Positions 1 to 7,390 of a DNA stretch of 15,710 nt are shown piece after piece; positions within the stretch are counted from its first letter, which is position 1; every line of letters begins with the position of its first letter. Under the pieces are notes generated by a model. The model was given only the letters and a program-made list of their open reading frames with translations, did no database searches and was not told the origin of the DNA. The position numbers were made by a program, and so were the translations under genes. This DNA is from Selenomonas sp. (GTDB lineage Bacteria > Bacillota_C > Negativicutes > Selenomonadales > Selenomonadaceae): contig NZ_JAILPX010000049.1 in assembly GCF_024699275.1 (NCBI RefSeq), positions 1 to 15,710 on the forward strand, in the 5' to 3' direction.

Positions 1-982
1 CGTTCGGCACCATGCTTTGGAATTTGTAACAGGGAAATTCCTTGCCATCTTTACCAATACGGCGATGGGCAAAGATTACATTGCCTTTGTTGTCAATTGC
101 TACCAGCAATGCCACTATTGCAATAATCGGCAGTATCAACAGACCGCCACAAATCGTGCAAACCAAATCAAAAATTCGTTTGTAAATTTTATTGCGCCGC
201 ATAGCCAGATTGTTACGCAGGTGAAGCATAAGGATTTCCTCGGTGAAAAGCACCTGCGCTTCTACGCCCATCATCGGCGTGCCAATCAAATCCGGTACAT
301 AAGACAAATTGCGTACATGGGGCTGGACGGTGGTTATGAGCTGCTGTAATTTGTCACGCTCCATCCCCGGTGCCGTGATGATTACGTTCTGTACATGGCT
401 GTTTTCCACGACTTTCTCTGCTTCGCTGATTTTTCCCAGCAACTTATATCTATCTGGTATTTTGTCGGAAATCGGATTATCGTCTAAGAAACCAATGACA
501 TGGTACCGATACCCCAAGTCATCTTGAAAGTAGTGTAAGGCCCGTTCAGCCGTCTTGCCTGCACCTACGAAAATCACATCTTCATATAGATGATGATTGT
601 GTTTCAGCCACAGACTGATAAGCAAACGTTCGATGTAGAGTGTTATCAGTAAAACTAACCAGAATACCGCAAAGAACGAACGTGCTGCCATCCAGTCAGT
701 AAAGAAGTACAACGCCACGATATAAGCAATAAGTCCGTAAGTCACTGCATAGAAAATGCTTCTAACGGTATAGATAATGGGCTGCATAGTAGCATAGGCT
801 TTAGCCTGTGCTAAAAATATCAGAAAAGTCACTGGCAACCAAAAGTATATATAGCTTAAATTAACGTACAGTCTATATATACTTGTTGAAATCAATCCGG
901 TCAGTATTACGGAAATATAATCAGCCATCAAAAAAATCATAGGTGTTAAATATAATGGATTATGTAATTTCTTAAAAGTCAT
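1..982 (-). CDS. Undecaprenyl-phosphate sugar-1-phosphate transferase, WbaP/RfbP-like, partial (C-terminus outside window)
   Basis: A reading frame open from ATG at 982 to the window edge gives the first 327 residues of a polyprenyl-phosphate sugar transferase, the membrane enzyme that starts surface polysaccharide or O-antigen repeat units by loading a sugar phosphate onto undecaprenyl phosphate. Residues about 9-125 hold several hydrophobic segments. A nucleotide-binding-like fold follows, with VGAGKTAER near 139-147 and VIGFLDDNP near 162-170. The catalytic sugar-transferase domain begins at KRIFDLV (268), continues through a membrane hairpin to FAHRRIGKDGKEFPCYKF (about 304-321), and is cut off; the family is usually around 460-480 residues. 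AGGAG lies 6 bases before the ATG. The exact sugar (galactose or glucose) cannot be told. It sits 13 bases after a broken TIR-like gene in the same direction, so it may share the upstream promoter. Confidence 0.92.
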   Translation of the reverse strand, partial: MTFKKLHNPLYLTPMIFLMADYISVILTGLISTSIYRLYVNLSYIYFWLPVTFLIFLAQAKAYATMQPIIYTVRSIFYAVTYGLIAYIVALYFFTDWMAARSFFAVFWLVLLITLYIERLLISLWLKHNHHLYEDVIFVGAGKTAERALHYFQDDLGYRYHVIGFLDDNPISDKIPDRYKLLGKISEAEKVVENSHVQNVIITAPGMERDKLQQLITTVQPHVRNLSYVPDLIGTPMMGVEAQVLFTEEILMLHLRNNLAMRRNKIYKRIFDLVCTICGGLLILPIIAIVALLVAIDNKGNVIFAHRRIGKDGKEFPCYKFQSMVPN

Positions 983-995
983 GATTCACTCCTAT

Positions 996-1178
996 TCATT
1001 TTGGGGGTGGAAGAATAATTTGTATGTTTGCTACTAAAGAAGGTCTCCTGGGTACCTGTGCTTTCCGTGCTTTTAACAAATTATAATAACGGAAATCTTT
1101 TGCAGTATTTGCAGTTAAATTTGTCTCATTAAAAGGTTTATCTACATAAAACGCACAGTAATTAGCATTTCGATACAT
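996..1178 (-). pseudogene. Truncated TIR-like protein (ThsB/DUF1863 type), N-terminal remnant
   Basis: The 60-residue frame starts MYRNANYCAFYV and continues through KDFRYYNLLKA, which resembles from memory the N-terminus of small TIR-like proteins of the Thoeris ThsB/DUF1863 kind (pattern M-YRN--Y-AF ... YYNLLKAWK). In that family about 100 or more further residues follow, including the DSHxKT/RD stretch and the catalytic region. Here the similarity stops at LLKARKAQ and the frame ends in an unrelated tail. Another frame over the same bases reads FFSSKHTNYS, loosely like the missing FxFxxSHxKT segment, so a frameshift plus deletion is possible. I chose ATG 1178 over GTG 1181 because it matches the family start. 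It follows the ribbon-helix-helix gene by 15 bases. The family assignment is from recall of the pattern and not from a search. Confidence 0.5.
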
Positions 1179-1193
1179 CACAAAATTCTCTCT

Positions 1194-1361
1194 TCATTTA
1201 TCCGTTTTCATATTACTCAATGCATATTCACAGCATTGCCGTACCAGATTATTGACTGATACCTTTTCATGCTCGGCGATTTTATTCAATTCGTCTAGGA
1301 GGCTCTGGGGGAGCCGGAACGTTTTATTGATCATTTCTTCCGTCTGTTTGACTTGAAACAT
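1194..1361 (-). CDS. Small ribbon-helix-helix DNA-binding protein
   Basis: This 55-residue protein contains NKTFRLPQSLLDELNKI followed by a second helix ending VSVNNLVRQCCEYAL. The pattern is a short beta strand with alternating residues (KTFRLP), helix, turn, helix (NLVRQ), typical of Arc/CopG/MetJ ribbon-helix-helix proteins. These bind operator DNA as dimers and often act as antitoxins or autorepressors. The start at 1361 is preferred: GAAAGGAAG lies 6 bases upstream and the proposed promoter initiates near 1394, which excludes the longer version beginning at 1397. It is directly followed by the TIR-like remnant and the sugar transferase without a visible terminator. It probably regulated itself and its neighbours; the natural target is unknown. 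Confidence 0.75.
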   Translation of the reverse strand: MFQVKQTEEMINKTFRLPQSLLDELNKIAEHEKVSVNNLVRQCCEYALSNMKTDK

Positions 1362-1400
1362 GGAATTCTTCCTTTCGTTCACGCTATTTTTACACACTCC

Positions 1401-1431
1401 ATTATATTAGCACAGATGCCCCCCCCCACAA
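1401..1431 (-). promoter_or_regulatory. Promoter of the ribbon-helix-helix gene with a G9 run in its spacer
   Basis: On the minus strand a perfect -10 TATAAT lies at 1401-1406 and a -35-like TTGTGG at 1426-1431, separated by 19 bases. Nine consecutive G (plus-strand C at 1419-1427) overlap the end of the -35 and fill the start of the spacer. Loss of two G would give the optimal 17-base spacing. Initiation would fall near 1394, about 33 bases before the chosen start codon. Confidence 0.5.
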
Positions 1432-1600
1432 GACATTGCGCAAAATAATTTTATTTTTATCCACCAAATACGTGTTTTTTATTATCTTTTGCAATAAAAT
1501 AAGCGCAGGACACATTTTGATATAACCAAGACGATATATCAAAATATATCTTGCGCTAGCTTTGCAGCGATGTTAGAAGCCACTATAAATACGTGAATAC
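1432..1600. other. Intergenic stretch between the RHH gene and the dnaE terminator
   Basis: No coding frame is convincing here. The sequence is AT-rich. It holds a TTTTATT/AATAAAA inverted repeat (1477-1483 with 1493-1499), the nested palindrome at 1502-1557, and two copies of AAATACGTG (about 1466 and 1586). Confidence 0.5.
1502..1557. repeat. Nested symmetrical inverted repeat
   Basis: An inner perfect pair TTTTGATATA (1515-1524) and TATATCAAAA (1535-1544) is enclosed by an outer pair AGCGCA (1502-1507) and TGCGCT (1552-1557). The two intervening segments are both 7 bases and the apical loop is 10 bases, so the whole 56-base block is symmetrical. No gene or T-run is attached to it. It could be a protein binding site or an RNA hairpin. 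Confidence 0.6.
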
Positions 1601-1646
1601 AAAAAGACCTCGAAGCCCTTTATTCATAGGCTTTCGAGGTCTTTTT
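1601..1646 (-). terminator. Terminator of dnaE
   Basis: AAAAAGACCTCGAAGCC at 1601-1617 pairs with the segment 1629-1646 (GGCTTTCGAGGTCTTTTT), with one bulged T. On the minus strand the hairpin is followed by a T-run, and it lies about 95 bases past the dnaE stop. The same palindrome also has Ts on the plus strand and could work both ways. Confidence 0.85.
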
Positions 1647-1740
1647 ATATCCGCATCATTGTATCGGAAAAAGTATAAGTTTGTCCATTCCTTGCTTATT
1701 GGGGCCGCTATAGAAAGTATTCTCCAGAGAAAACCGATTC

Positions 1741-4700
1741 TTACCGTTTTTTCACGGCTTTTTTCCCTAAAAGAGCTTCTAAGGCCTTCAAGGTTTCTTC
1801 CTGATTATCCAAGCGATATGATTCGCCCAGCTTTTGCCAGCGGCCCTGATACAGATAGACATCATTTTCGCCATGATGTTTCGCCATGAGTTCTTTTAGC
1901 GCCGTCATTAACTGTTCATCATTACTAGCCGGCATCAGATAGTATTCGGGCTGATAATCGGCCATGGGCCAAATTTTATCCGCCAAGAGCTTAACAGTAT
2001 CATCCTTGGTATCGGCTTTCCCCTGAATCACCACGGGGCTATCCGGCAACAGTACGTTCATGCACTGATAGAAGAGCCGGGGGAAAACGGTGATTTCCAT
2101 TTGTTCCGTATAATCCTCCAGGGTTACGAAGCACATGGTTTCGCCTTTTTTGGTGGTGATCCGTTTACATTCGCTTACCAAGCCGGCTATCCGCAGGGTC
2201 TGCTTGTCTTTGACTTCACTGCCCAGCAGCGTTTCCAGCCGGGGCAGATGCCCAATTCTGTCTTGATATTGGTCCAAAGGATGGCCGGTTATGTAAAATC
2301 CGGTGTTTTCCTTCTCCCAGGCAAGCATGGTGCTTATATCCGCCTCAGCGATGTCCGGTAAGGTCATATCCTCAGCCTCATCCTGCATCATATCGCCAAA
2401 CAGCCCCAGCTGGCCGTGGGCAAAATCCTTCTGACGCCGCTGGGCCTCGCCCACCACCTTGTCCAGCACAGCCAGCAGTTGATTGCGCTTGACCTTCAAC
2501 GAATCAAAGGCTCCGCATTTAATCAAACTTTCAATGACGCGTTTGTTTACGGTCCCCATATCCAAACGGGTACAGAAATCCAACAGGGAGGAAAATGCCC
2601 CTTCCTTCTGACGGGCTGCCATGATGGCTTTTATGGCAGCATCTCCCACATTGCGCACAGCTGCCAAACCAAAGCGGATATCGCCCTTATCCACACCGAA
2701 GGTGATATCGCTGGCATTGATATCCGGGGGCAGGATCTTGATGCCCATGCGATGGGAAAGTTCGATATAGACCGGTACCTTGGCCGCATTATCCATGACA
2801 CTGGTGAGCATGGCAGCCATGAATTCGGCCGGATAATGGGCCTTTAGATAGGCCGTCTGCCAGGCTACCAACGCATAGGCCGCACTATGGGATTTGTTGA
2901 AACCATAATCGGCAAAATGCGTCAGCAGGTCAAAAATGGTATTGGCAAGGCCGGCATCGATGTTGTTGCTGGCACAGCCCTTGAGAAAGTTTTCCTTCTG
3001 GGCCATCAGGATTTCATGCTTCTTCTTCCCCATGGCCCGGCGCAGCAAATCTGCCTGCCCCAGGGAGAAGCCGGCCAGCACCTGCACAATCTGCATGACC
3101 TGTTCCTGGTAGAGTACCACGCCAAAGGTTTCCTTGAGGATGGGTTCCAGGAGCGGATGCATGTATTTTACTTCCTTGCGCCCATGACGGCCGCCGATGA
3201 AATCCTCCACCATGCCGCTGCCCAGAGGGCCAGGTCGATAAAGGGCCACGGTGGGAATAAGGTCGGCAAAGTTTTTCGGTGCCAAATCCTTGACCAAATT
3301 CGTCATGCCCGAGGATTCCATTTGGAACACTGCTCCCGTATGGCCCTCACAGAGCATTTTTGCGGTCTTTTCGTCCTCCAATGGGATGGTGTTGATGTCC
3401 ACCGTTTCCCCGCGGGAGGTTTGGATATTATTTAAGGTATCGCTGATTACCGTCAATGTGCGCAGCCCCAGGAAGTCCATCTTCAGGAGCCCCAGTTCCT
3501 CCACATGGTCCTTGTCAAATTCCGTAACCAATGTGCCTTCCGATACGGACACCGGCAAATAGTCCGTCAGGGGCTTCTTGGCGATAACCACGCCGGCAGC
3601 ATGGGTGGAGGAATGACGGGGCAGGCCCTCCACTTTCCGAGCCAAATCGATTAAGCGCTGCACCTCCGCTGAGGATTCATAGAGACTGCGCAGCTCGGAA
3701 GAAGCTTTTAAGGCCTTGTCCAAGGTCATCTTCAGCTCATTGGGAATCAGCTTGGCAATGACATCCACCTGGGCATAGGTCATATTTAAGGCCCGGCCCA
3801 CATCCCTTACAGCCCCCTTGGCTGCCATGGTACCAAAGGTGACAATCTGCGCCACATGGTCATAGCCGTAGCGTTCTTTTACATAGTCAATGACTTCTTC
3901 CCGGCGTATATAGCAGAAATCGATATCGATATCCGGCATAGTTACCCGTTCCGGATTCAGGAAACGCTCAAAGAGCAAATCGTATTTTAAGGGGTCCAAA
4001 TTGGTGATGCCCAACAAATAGGCCACGATACTGCCGGCTGCCGAACCACGACCAGGGCCTACGGATATGCCTTCTTTCCGGGAATGATTGATGAAATCCC
4101 AGACAATCAGGAAATAACTGTCATAACCCATGCGATGGATAATCTCCAGCTCATAATCCAAACGTTTCTTTACTTCAACAGTGATTTCCGGATACCGGGA
4201 GGGCAACGCTTCTTCACAAAGGGAGCGCAAATAAGCCTCATCATCCTTATACGCTTCTGGAATGGGATAATACGGCAGTTGAATATGCCCGAATTCAAAG
4301 TCAACCTGACAGCGTTCGGCAATCTTTACCGTATTGCTCAGTGCTTCAGGATATTCCGGAAAAAGAGCGGCCATTTCTTCCGGTGACTTCAGATAATAAT
4401 CATCACTGTTGAAGCGCATACGATCCGGGTCATCCACCGTCTTGCTCATCTGAATACAGAGCAGGATATCATGGAACTCACTGTCCTCACGCCGTACATA
4501 ATGGCTATCGTTGGTGGCTACTAAACCAATGCCGTATTTTTGCGCCAATTCAATAAGGCCTTCATTGGCGGTGCGTTCCTCCGGCAAACCATGATTTTGA
4601 ATTTCCAGGAAATAATTATCCTTGCCGAAGATATCGACATATTCCTGAACCAGACGGTCCGCCTTTTCCTTGTTGCTTTGGATAAGGGCCTGGGGCACTT

Positions 4701-5139
4701 CCCCGGCAATGCAGGCAGACAGACAGATAATGCCCTCGTGATACTGGCGCAAGAGCTCCTTATCCACCCGGGGCTTGTAGTACATGCCTTCAATATTGGC
4801 CAGGGATACCAGTTTGACTAGATTCTTGTAGCCGGTCTGATTTTCTGCCAGTAGAATCAGATGGTAGTATTTTGTGCCATTGACTTCCTGCCGTTCCTGA
4901 CGGGCGCCGGGAGCTAAATAAACCTCACAGCCAATAATGGGCTTGATGCCCTGTTTTTGGCATTCTTTGTAAAAATCGATGGTTCCGTACATCACGCCAT
5001 GGTCTGTGATGGCCAGCTGTTTCATGCCCAGTTCCTTGGCCCGGCTCACCAAATCCTTGATGCGGGCGGCACCGTCCAAAAGACTGAATTCCGTATGAAC
5101 ATGAAGGTGACAAAAATCGATGTGATTTGCAGATTCCAT
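1741..5139 (-). CDS. dnaE: DNA polymerase III subunit alpha
   Basis: This is the replicative DNA polymerase catalytic subunit, 1132 residues, the usual length for the DnaE class. An N-terminal PHP domain opens with HLHVHTEFSLLDG (11-23) and ITDHG (44-48), keeping the metal-binding histidines and aspartate of this fold. The polymerase core has GPGRGSAAGS (361-370), the catalytic aspartate cluster PDIDIDF (402-408) and KMDFLGLR with Asp555. GLPRHSSTHAAGVVIA (505-520) and ALYRPGPLG (632-640) are further DnaE signatures. A C-terminal OB-fold with the stretch LRIAGLVSECKRI follows near residue 990. It starts with ATG at 5139 and AGGAAGGA lies 7 bases upstream. It is a single-gene unit with its own extended -10 promoter and terminator. 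I see no intein, frameshift or missing active-site residue. PolC, also expected in Firmicutes, is not in the window. Confidence 0.98.
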   Translation of the reverse strand: MESANHIDFCHLHVHTEFSLLDGAARIKDLVSRAKELGMKQLAITDHGVMYGTIDFYKECQKQGIKPIIGCEVYLAPGARQERQEVNGTKYYHLILLAENQTGYKNLVKLVSLANIEGMYYKPRVDKELLRQYHEGIICLSACIAGEVPQALIQSNKEKADRLVQEYVDIFGKDNYFLEIQNHGLPEERTANEGLIELAQKYGIGLVATNDSHYVRREDSEFHDILLCIQMSKTVDDPDRMRFNSDDYYLKSPEEMAALFPEYPEALSNTVKIAERCQVDFEFGHIQLPYYPIPEAYKDDEAYLRSLCEEALPSRYPEITVEVKKRLDYELEIIHRMGYDSYFLIVWDFINHSRKEGISVGPGRGSAAGSIVAYLLGITNLDPLKYDLLFERFLNPERVTMPDIDIDFCYIRREEVIDYVKERYGYDHVAQIVTFGTMAAKGAVRDVGRALNMTYAQVDVIAKLIPNELKMTLDKALKASSELRSLYESSAEVQRLIDLARKVEGLPRHSSTHAAGVVIAKKPLTDYLPVSVSEGTLVTEFDKDHVEELGLLKMDFLGLRTLTVISDTLNNIQTSRGETVDINTIPLEDEKTAKMLCEGHTGAVFQMESSGMTNLVKDLAPKNFADLIPTVALYRPGPLGSGMVEDFIGGRHGRKEVKYMHPLLEPILKETFGVVLYQEQVMQIVQVLAGFSLGQADLLRRAMGKKKHEILMAQKENFLKGCASNNIDAGLANTIFDLLTHFADYGFNKSHSAAYALVAWQTAYLKAHYPAEFMAAMLTSVMDNAAKVPVYIELSHRMGIKILPPDINASDITFGVDKGDIRFGLAAVRNVGDAAIKAIMAARQKEGAFSSLLDFCTRLDMGTVNKRVIESLIKCGAFDSLKVKRNQLLAVLDKVVGEAQRRQKDFAHGQLGLFGDMMQDEAEDMTLPDIAEADISTMLAWEKENTGFYITGHPLDQYQDRIGHLPRLETLLGSEVKDKQTLRIAGLVSECKRITTKKGETMCFVTLEDYTEQMEITVFPRLFYQCMNVLLPDSPVVIQGKADTKDDTVKLLADKIWPMADYQPEYYLMPASNDEQLMTALKELMAKHHGENDVYLYQGRWQKLGESYRLDNQEETLKALEALLGKKAVKKR

Positions 5140-5174
5140 AAATATTCCTTCCTAAAGTAAGACGATTACCCTCT

Positions 5175-5183
5175 AGTATAGCA
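5175..5183 (-). promoter_or_regulatory. Extended -10 promoter of dnaE
   Basis: Minus-strand TGCTATACT is a TG-N-TATACT extended -10, 36 bases before the dnaE start codon. No good -35 is seen at the expected distance (TGCATG), as is common with extended -10 promoters. Confidence 0.55.
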
Positions 5184-5190
5184 TAAAACC

Positions 5191-5219
5191 TTGCCCCCAT
5201 GCAGACTCTTTGTTAAAAT
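5191..5219 (+). promoter_or_regulatory. Promoter of the 86-residue hypothetical gene
   Basis: TTGCCC at 5191-5196 and TAAAAT at 5214-5219 are separated by exactly 17 bases. It lies back to back with the dnaE promoter. Directly downstream, around the predicted start, GTCAAA occurs twice in tandem followed by GTAAGA (5223-5240). Confidence 0.5.
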
Positions 5220-5260
5220 AGTGTCAAAGTCAAAGTAAGAGTTTTCGGGAGGTACCCATT

Positions 5261-5521
5261 ATGACCATACACGGAGCCGTTATTATCGAACAGGGGGTAA
5301 CCTTTGCCCTTATTGCGGTGAAGCAATCCGTTACCATGTATACCGCCAGAATGGTGCAAACCCGCCATGAGCTGGCGCAGTTCTTTCCCAATATGCCCAT
5401 CATCCTCATGAGTCAGGATAATAATGGCACTCCCCATTATTATGGACGGAAGGATATTGTGGAATTCTTAAAGACTGTACGTTTGGATCAAATCCCCTGG
5501 AAAAAATACCATATCTATTAA
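5261..5521 (+). CDS. Conserved hypothetical protein, 86 residues
   Basis: The small soluble protein begins MTIHGAVIIEQGVTFALI and contains a central PNMPIILMSQD and a C-terminal RKDIVEFLKTV followed by IPWKKYHIY. A strong GGGAGG lies 8 bases before ATG 5261 and a good promoter lies upstream, so I regard it as a real gene. The pattern of a first strand with EQGVTFA, a later MPI-L--QD and a closing IPW motif reads like a small conserved family in Firmicutes of unknown function. There is no signal peptide, transmembrane segment or recognised catalytic motif. It is transcribed divergently from dnaE and shares the regulatory interval; no clear terminator follows it. I cannot assign a role. Confidence 0.75.
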   Translation: MTIHGAVIIEQGVTFALIAVKQSVTMYTARMVQTRHELAQFFPNMPIILMSQDNNGTPHYYGRKDIVEFLKTVRLDQIPWKKYHIY

Positions 5522-5676
5522 CGGTGTTATTCAGCCGAAATAGTTACACCCCATAAAGCCTTATTTTATACGGTTTTTCAGTGATTAGTAAAAAGTGGAA
5601 AAATGCATTTTTAGCAGTTTTGCGGTCAAAATATGGTCATGCAGATTTAATGTTTCTCATGGATAAGCATACAAAA
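5522..5676. other. Intergenic stretch
   Basis: No supported gene. It contains a 14-base perfect palindrome AAAAATGCATTTTT at 5599-5612 in an AT-rich context. Confidence 0.4.
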
Positions 5677-5704
5677 AGACGGGGAAGCCTAAACTTCTCC
5701 GTCT
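5672..5704 (-). terminator. Terminator of the toxin-antitoxin operon
   Basis: AGACGGGGAAG at 5677-5687 pairs with CTTCTCCGTCT at 5694-5704, with one G-U pair. On the minus strand this is followed by TTTTTG, 16 bases beyond the antitoxin stop. Confidence 0.85.
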
Positions 5705-5719
5705 ATAAAAGATATCGCA

Positions 5720-6016
5720 TTATGTCTTTGAAGGCAATGGCACTACCGCAAGGGTTTTTCCCATAGCTGCCAGCAACTTCAAAATGGTATCCAGTTGAGG
5801 ATTTGCATCTCCTCGTTCCATCCGTGCTATCTGAGGCTGTTTCACTCCACTTATCTTTTCTAAGTCTCTTTGGCTAAGTCCTTGTTCTTTTCTGGCCTGT
5901 ACAAGTGAGGTTATCAATGCGACGCGGAGATCACTTTCTGCTATTTCCTCTGGCGTGAAGTGTTCTTTGTCAAATTCATCATCCCATACAGGGAAGCCGC
6001 CTTTGGTGTAATTCAT
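5720..6016 (-). CDS. XRE-family antitoxin, HigA-like
   Basis: This 98-residue protein is the antitoxin of a type II toxin-antitoxin pair. Residues about 30-90 form a helix-turn-helix of the Cro/CI (XRE) type: [20 protein letters not shown], then [19 protein letters not shown] and [15 protein letters not shown]. The acidic N-terminus ([19 protein letters not shown]) is likely the toxin-binding part. It should neutralise the toxin by direct contact and repress the operon by binding the palindrome upstream. Its ATG overlaps the toxin stop codon in an ATGA arrangement, and AAGGGAAGG inside the toxin gene serves as ribosome binding site. Toxin-first order is the HigBA arrangement. Intact. Confidence 0.88.
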   Translation of the reverse strand: MNYTKGGFPVWDDEFDKEHFTPEEIAESDLRVALITSLVQARKEQGLSQRDLEKISGVKQPQIARMERGDANPQLDTILKLLAAMGKTLAVVPLPSKT

Positions 6017-6372
6017 GATATACCTTCCCTTTCCTTGAAATCTGCCAATTCCCGCTTTGCTTGTTCAATTTCTCTCTTGGGAGTCTTCTGTGTCTTTTTC
6101 ACGAAGCTATGAAGGAGAACAAAAGCACCATCTATCCATCCGGCAAATAGAATTCGATCGTTTATCGGCCTAAGCTCCCATATTTCTCCATCAAGATGCT
6201 TTGCATATTTATCTGGAAGATATGTGCCGTTTACGGCTAAAGCTTTTACATATTCACGAATCTTAGTCAGCTTTATCCTGCTATCCTTACTTTTGCTGGC
6301 TTCTAATTCGTTGATATATTCCATCAGAGGGGATTTACCTTTTCTGTCTGCATAAAAAATAATCTTGTGCAT
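6013..6372 (-). CDS. RelE/HigB-family toxin (Gp49-like)
   Basis: This 119-residue protein starts [20 protein letters not shown] and has the conserved core [15 protein letters not shown], then [26 protein letters not shown] and a basic C-terminal helix [12 protein letters not shown]. This is the pattern of the RelE/ParE superfamily Gp49-like toxins (HigB type), which generally cut mRNA on the ribosome. The KKTQKTP loop with its lysines is the family hallmark. The ATG at 6372 has AAAGG about 8 bases upstream and lies just after a palindromic operator. The frame is full length, so the pair is probably functional. The mRNA-cleaving activity is inferred from the family and not visible directly. 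Confidence 0.9.
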   Translation of the reverse strand: MHKIIFYADRKGKSPLMEYINELEASKSKDSRIKLTKIREYVKALAVNGTYLPDKYAKHLDGEIWELRPINDRILFAGWIDGAFVLLHSFVKKTQKTPKREIEQAKRELADFKEREGIS

Positions 6373-6389
6373 ATGCTTAACCTTTCTTG

Positions 6390-6416
6390 ATTATATGATA
6401 ACACATGAGTTATCAT
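6390..6416 (-). promoter_or_regulatory. Promoter and palindromic operator of the toxin-antitoxin operon
   Basis: A perfect inverted repeat ATGATAAC (6395-6402) and GTTATCAT (6409-6416) with a 6-base spacer lies immediately upstream of a consensus minus-strand -10 TATAAT (6390-6395). A weak -35 TTAATG lies 18 bases further up. A bound antitoxin dimer would block RNA polymerase, fitting HigA autoregulation. Confidence 0.7.
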
Positions 6417-6566
6417 TAATCAACAAATATATTGGGGATGTATGTGTCAAGAAGTTCTCGGTAAATTTTATCTGTACACAAATGTGTGTTATTTATGGAC
6501 TTTTTATGCTATGGCTTTAGCTAATTTTCCTATCGGGCTGCTACTTGGAGCATCTGCCGTGTTTTC

Positions 6567-7367
6567 CTAGGGAGTGAGACGAAGCCTGGCCAGTCCGGTA
6601 AAAATCTCCTGATTCGTGGCCTTATGACGCAGTATTCCATTGATTTCCGGTTCGATTCGGTCGAGGGTTTTATTGACCGCTCTATAGACTTCCTGTTGCT
6701 CCTCTGGATTGAGTTTTTGACAATAGAAGGTAAGCCGCCCGTGGCAGGTGTTCTTTGCAGCATCCAAACCAAAGAATAAGCGCTGGCGGTCTGCAGAGAA
6801 ATTGCCAAAGGCGGCAATCTGCCCCAGGGTATCGGCAATGATTTCATCCAGCGGATGATTTCGCATGCCGCCCAGCAGCCGCAGGGTTTCATAATGGGCA
6901 CATTCATGGCGCAGCCGCAGGCGCTGAGAACGAATCAGCCATTCCTCGGTGGTAAGGCCCATCTGAGTGGCGGAAATGTTGCTATAGAATGCTCGGTTCA
7001 ATAACAGTATCCGGTGGTGAAAACACTGTGGCAGCAAAAGCTGCATGGTAAAGGCATTGACGGTGGGCGGCAGTTCCCGTAGTGTGTTTTTGCCGTTTAA
7101 CAGAGCGTACATCTGTCGAAAATCTTGATGGCTGGACGTGGTGATTACAGGCAGCTTACCTCCCAAAGTTTGGATGAAATCCAAGGTCATGGCCGGGAGG
7201 TTTTCCCAATGCCAGTTCGTTATGGGCAACAGGAAAGCAGCTTTTAGAAAGTGAAGTACTTCCTGACCGTTAGCTTTTTGCCATTGGCGGACAAAAGCTT
7301 CGTCGGTCAGTGGCATTTGGGGCCATGGGTCAGGCAACTGGTAAGCATGAGCAAGATATGAGAGCAA
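6567..7367 (-). CDS. Hypothetical protein with an HExxH metallopeptidase-like motif
   Basis: The 266-residue soluble protein is of unknown function. Its clearest feature is RLRHECAHYETLRLLGGMRN, with HECAH at 154-158 fitting the zinc-binding HExxH motif. HPLDEIIADTLGQIAAFG follows at 171-188, whose acidic residues (Asp174, Glu175, Asp179) are placed to give a third zinc ligand as in gluzincin-type enzymes. The N-terminal half (LPDPWPQMPLTDEAFVRQW, KLPVITTSSHQDF) has no motif I can name. The start is TTG at 7367 with AGAAGG 9 bases upstream; no in-frame ATG exists and an in-frame stop lies at 7422. There is no signal peptide or membrane segment, so action in the cytoplasm is likely. It stands alone between the toxin-antitoxin pair and hydE, and no clear terminator follows it. 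Protease activity is only suggested. Confidence 0.75.
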   Translation of the reverse strand: MLSYLAHAYQLPDPWPQMPLTDEAFVRQWQKANGQEVLHFLKAAFLLPITNWHWENLPAMTLDFIQTLGGKLPVITTSSHQDFRQMYALLNGKNTLRELPPTVNAFTMQLLLPQCFHHRILLLNRAFYSNISATQMGLTTEEWLIRSQRLRLRHECAHYETLRLLGGMRNHPLDEIIADTLGQIAAFGNFSADRQRLFFGLDAAKNTCHGRLTFYCQKLNPEEQQEVYRAVNKTLDRIEPEINGILRHKATNQEIFTGLARLRLTP

Positions 7368-7390
7368 AGGATATCGCCTTCTCTTTCTTT

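Noticed and set aside
2887..3435. Plus-strand frame of 182 codons antisense to dnaE
   Set aside because: Shadow of dnaE, whose conserved motifs occupy the other strand across the whole interval.
5223..5240. Tandem GTCAAA repeats as an operator or short repeat array
   Set aside because: Only two full copies plus a degenerate third; too short to separate from chance.
5581..5766. Plus-strand frame of 61 codons
   Set aside because: It runs through the toxin-antitoxin terminator and into the antitoxin gene antisense, has a GTG start and no ribosome binding site.
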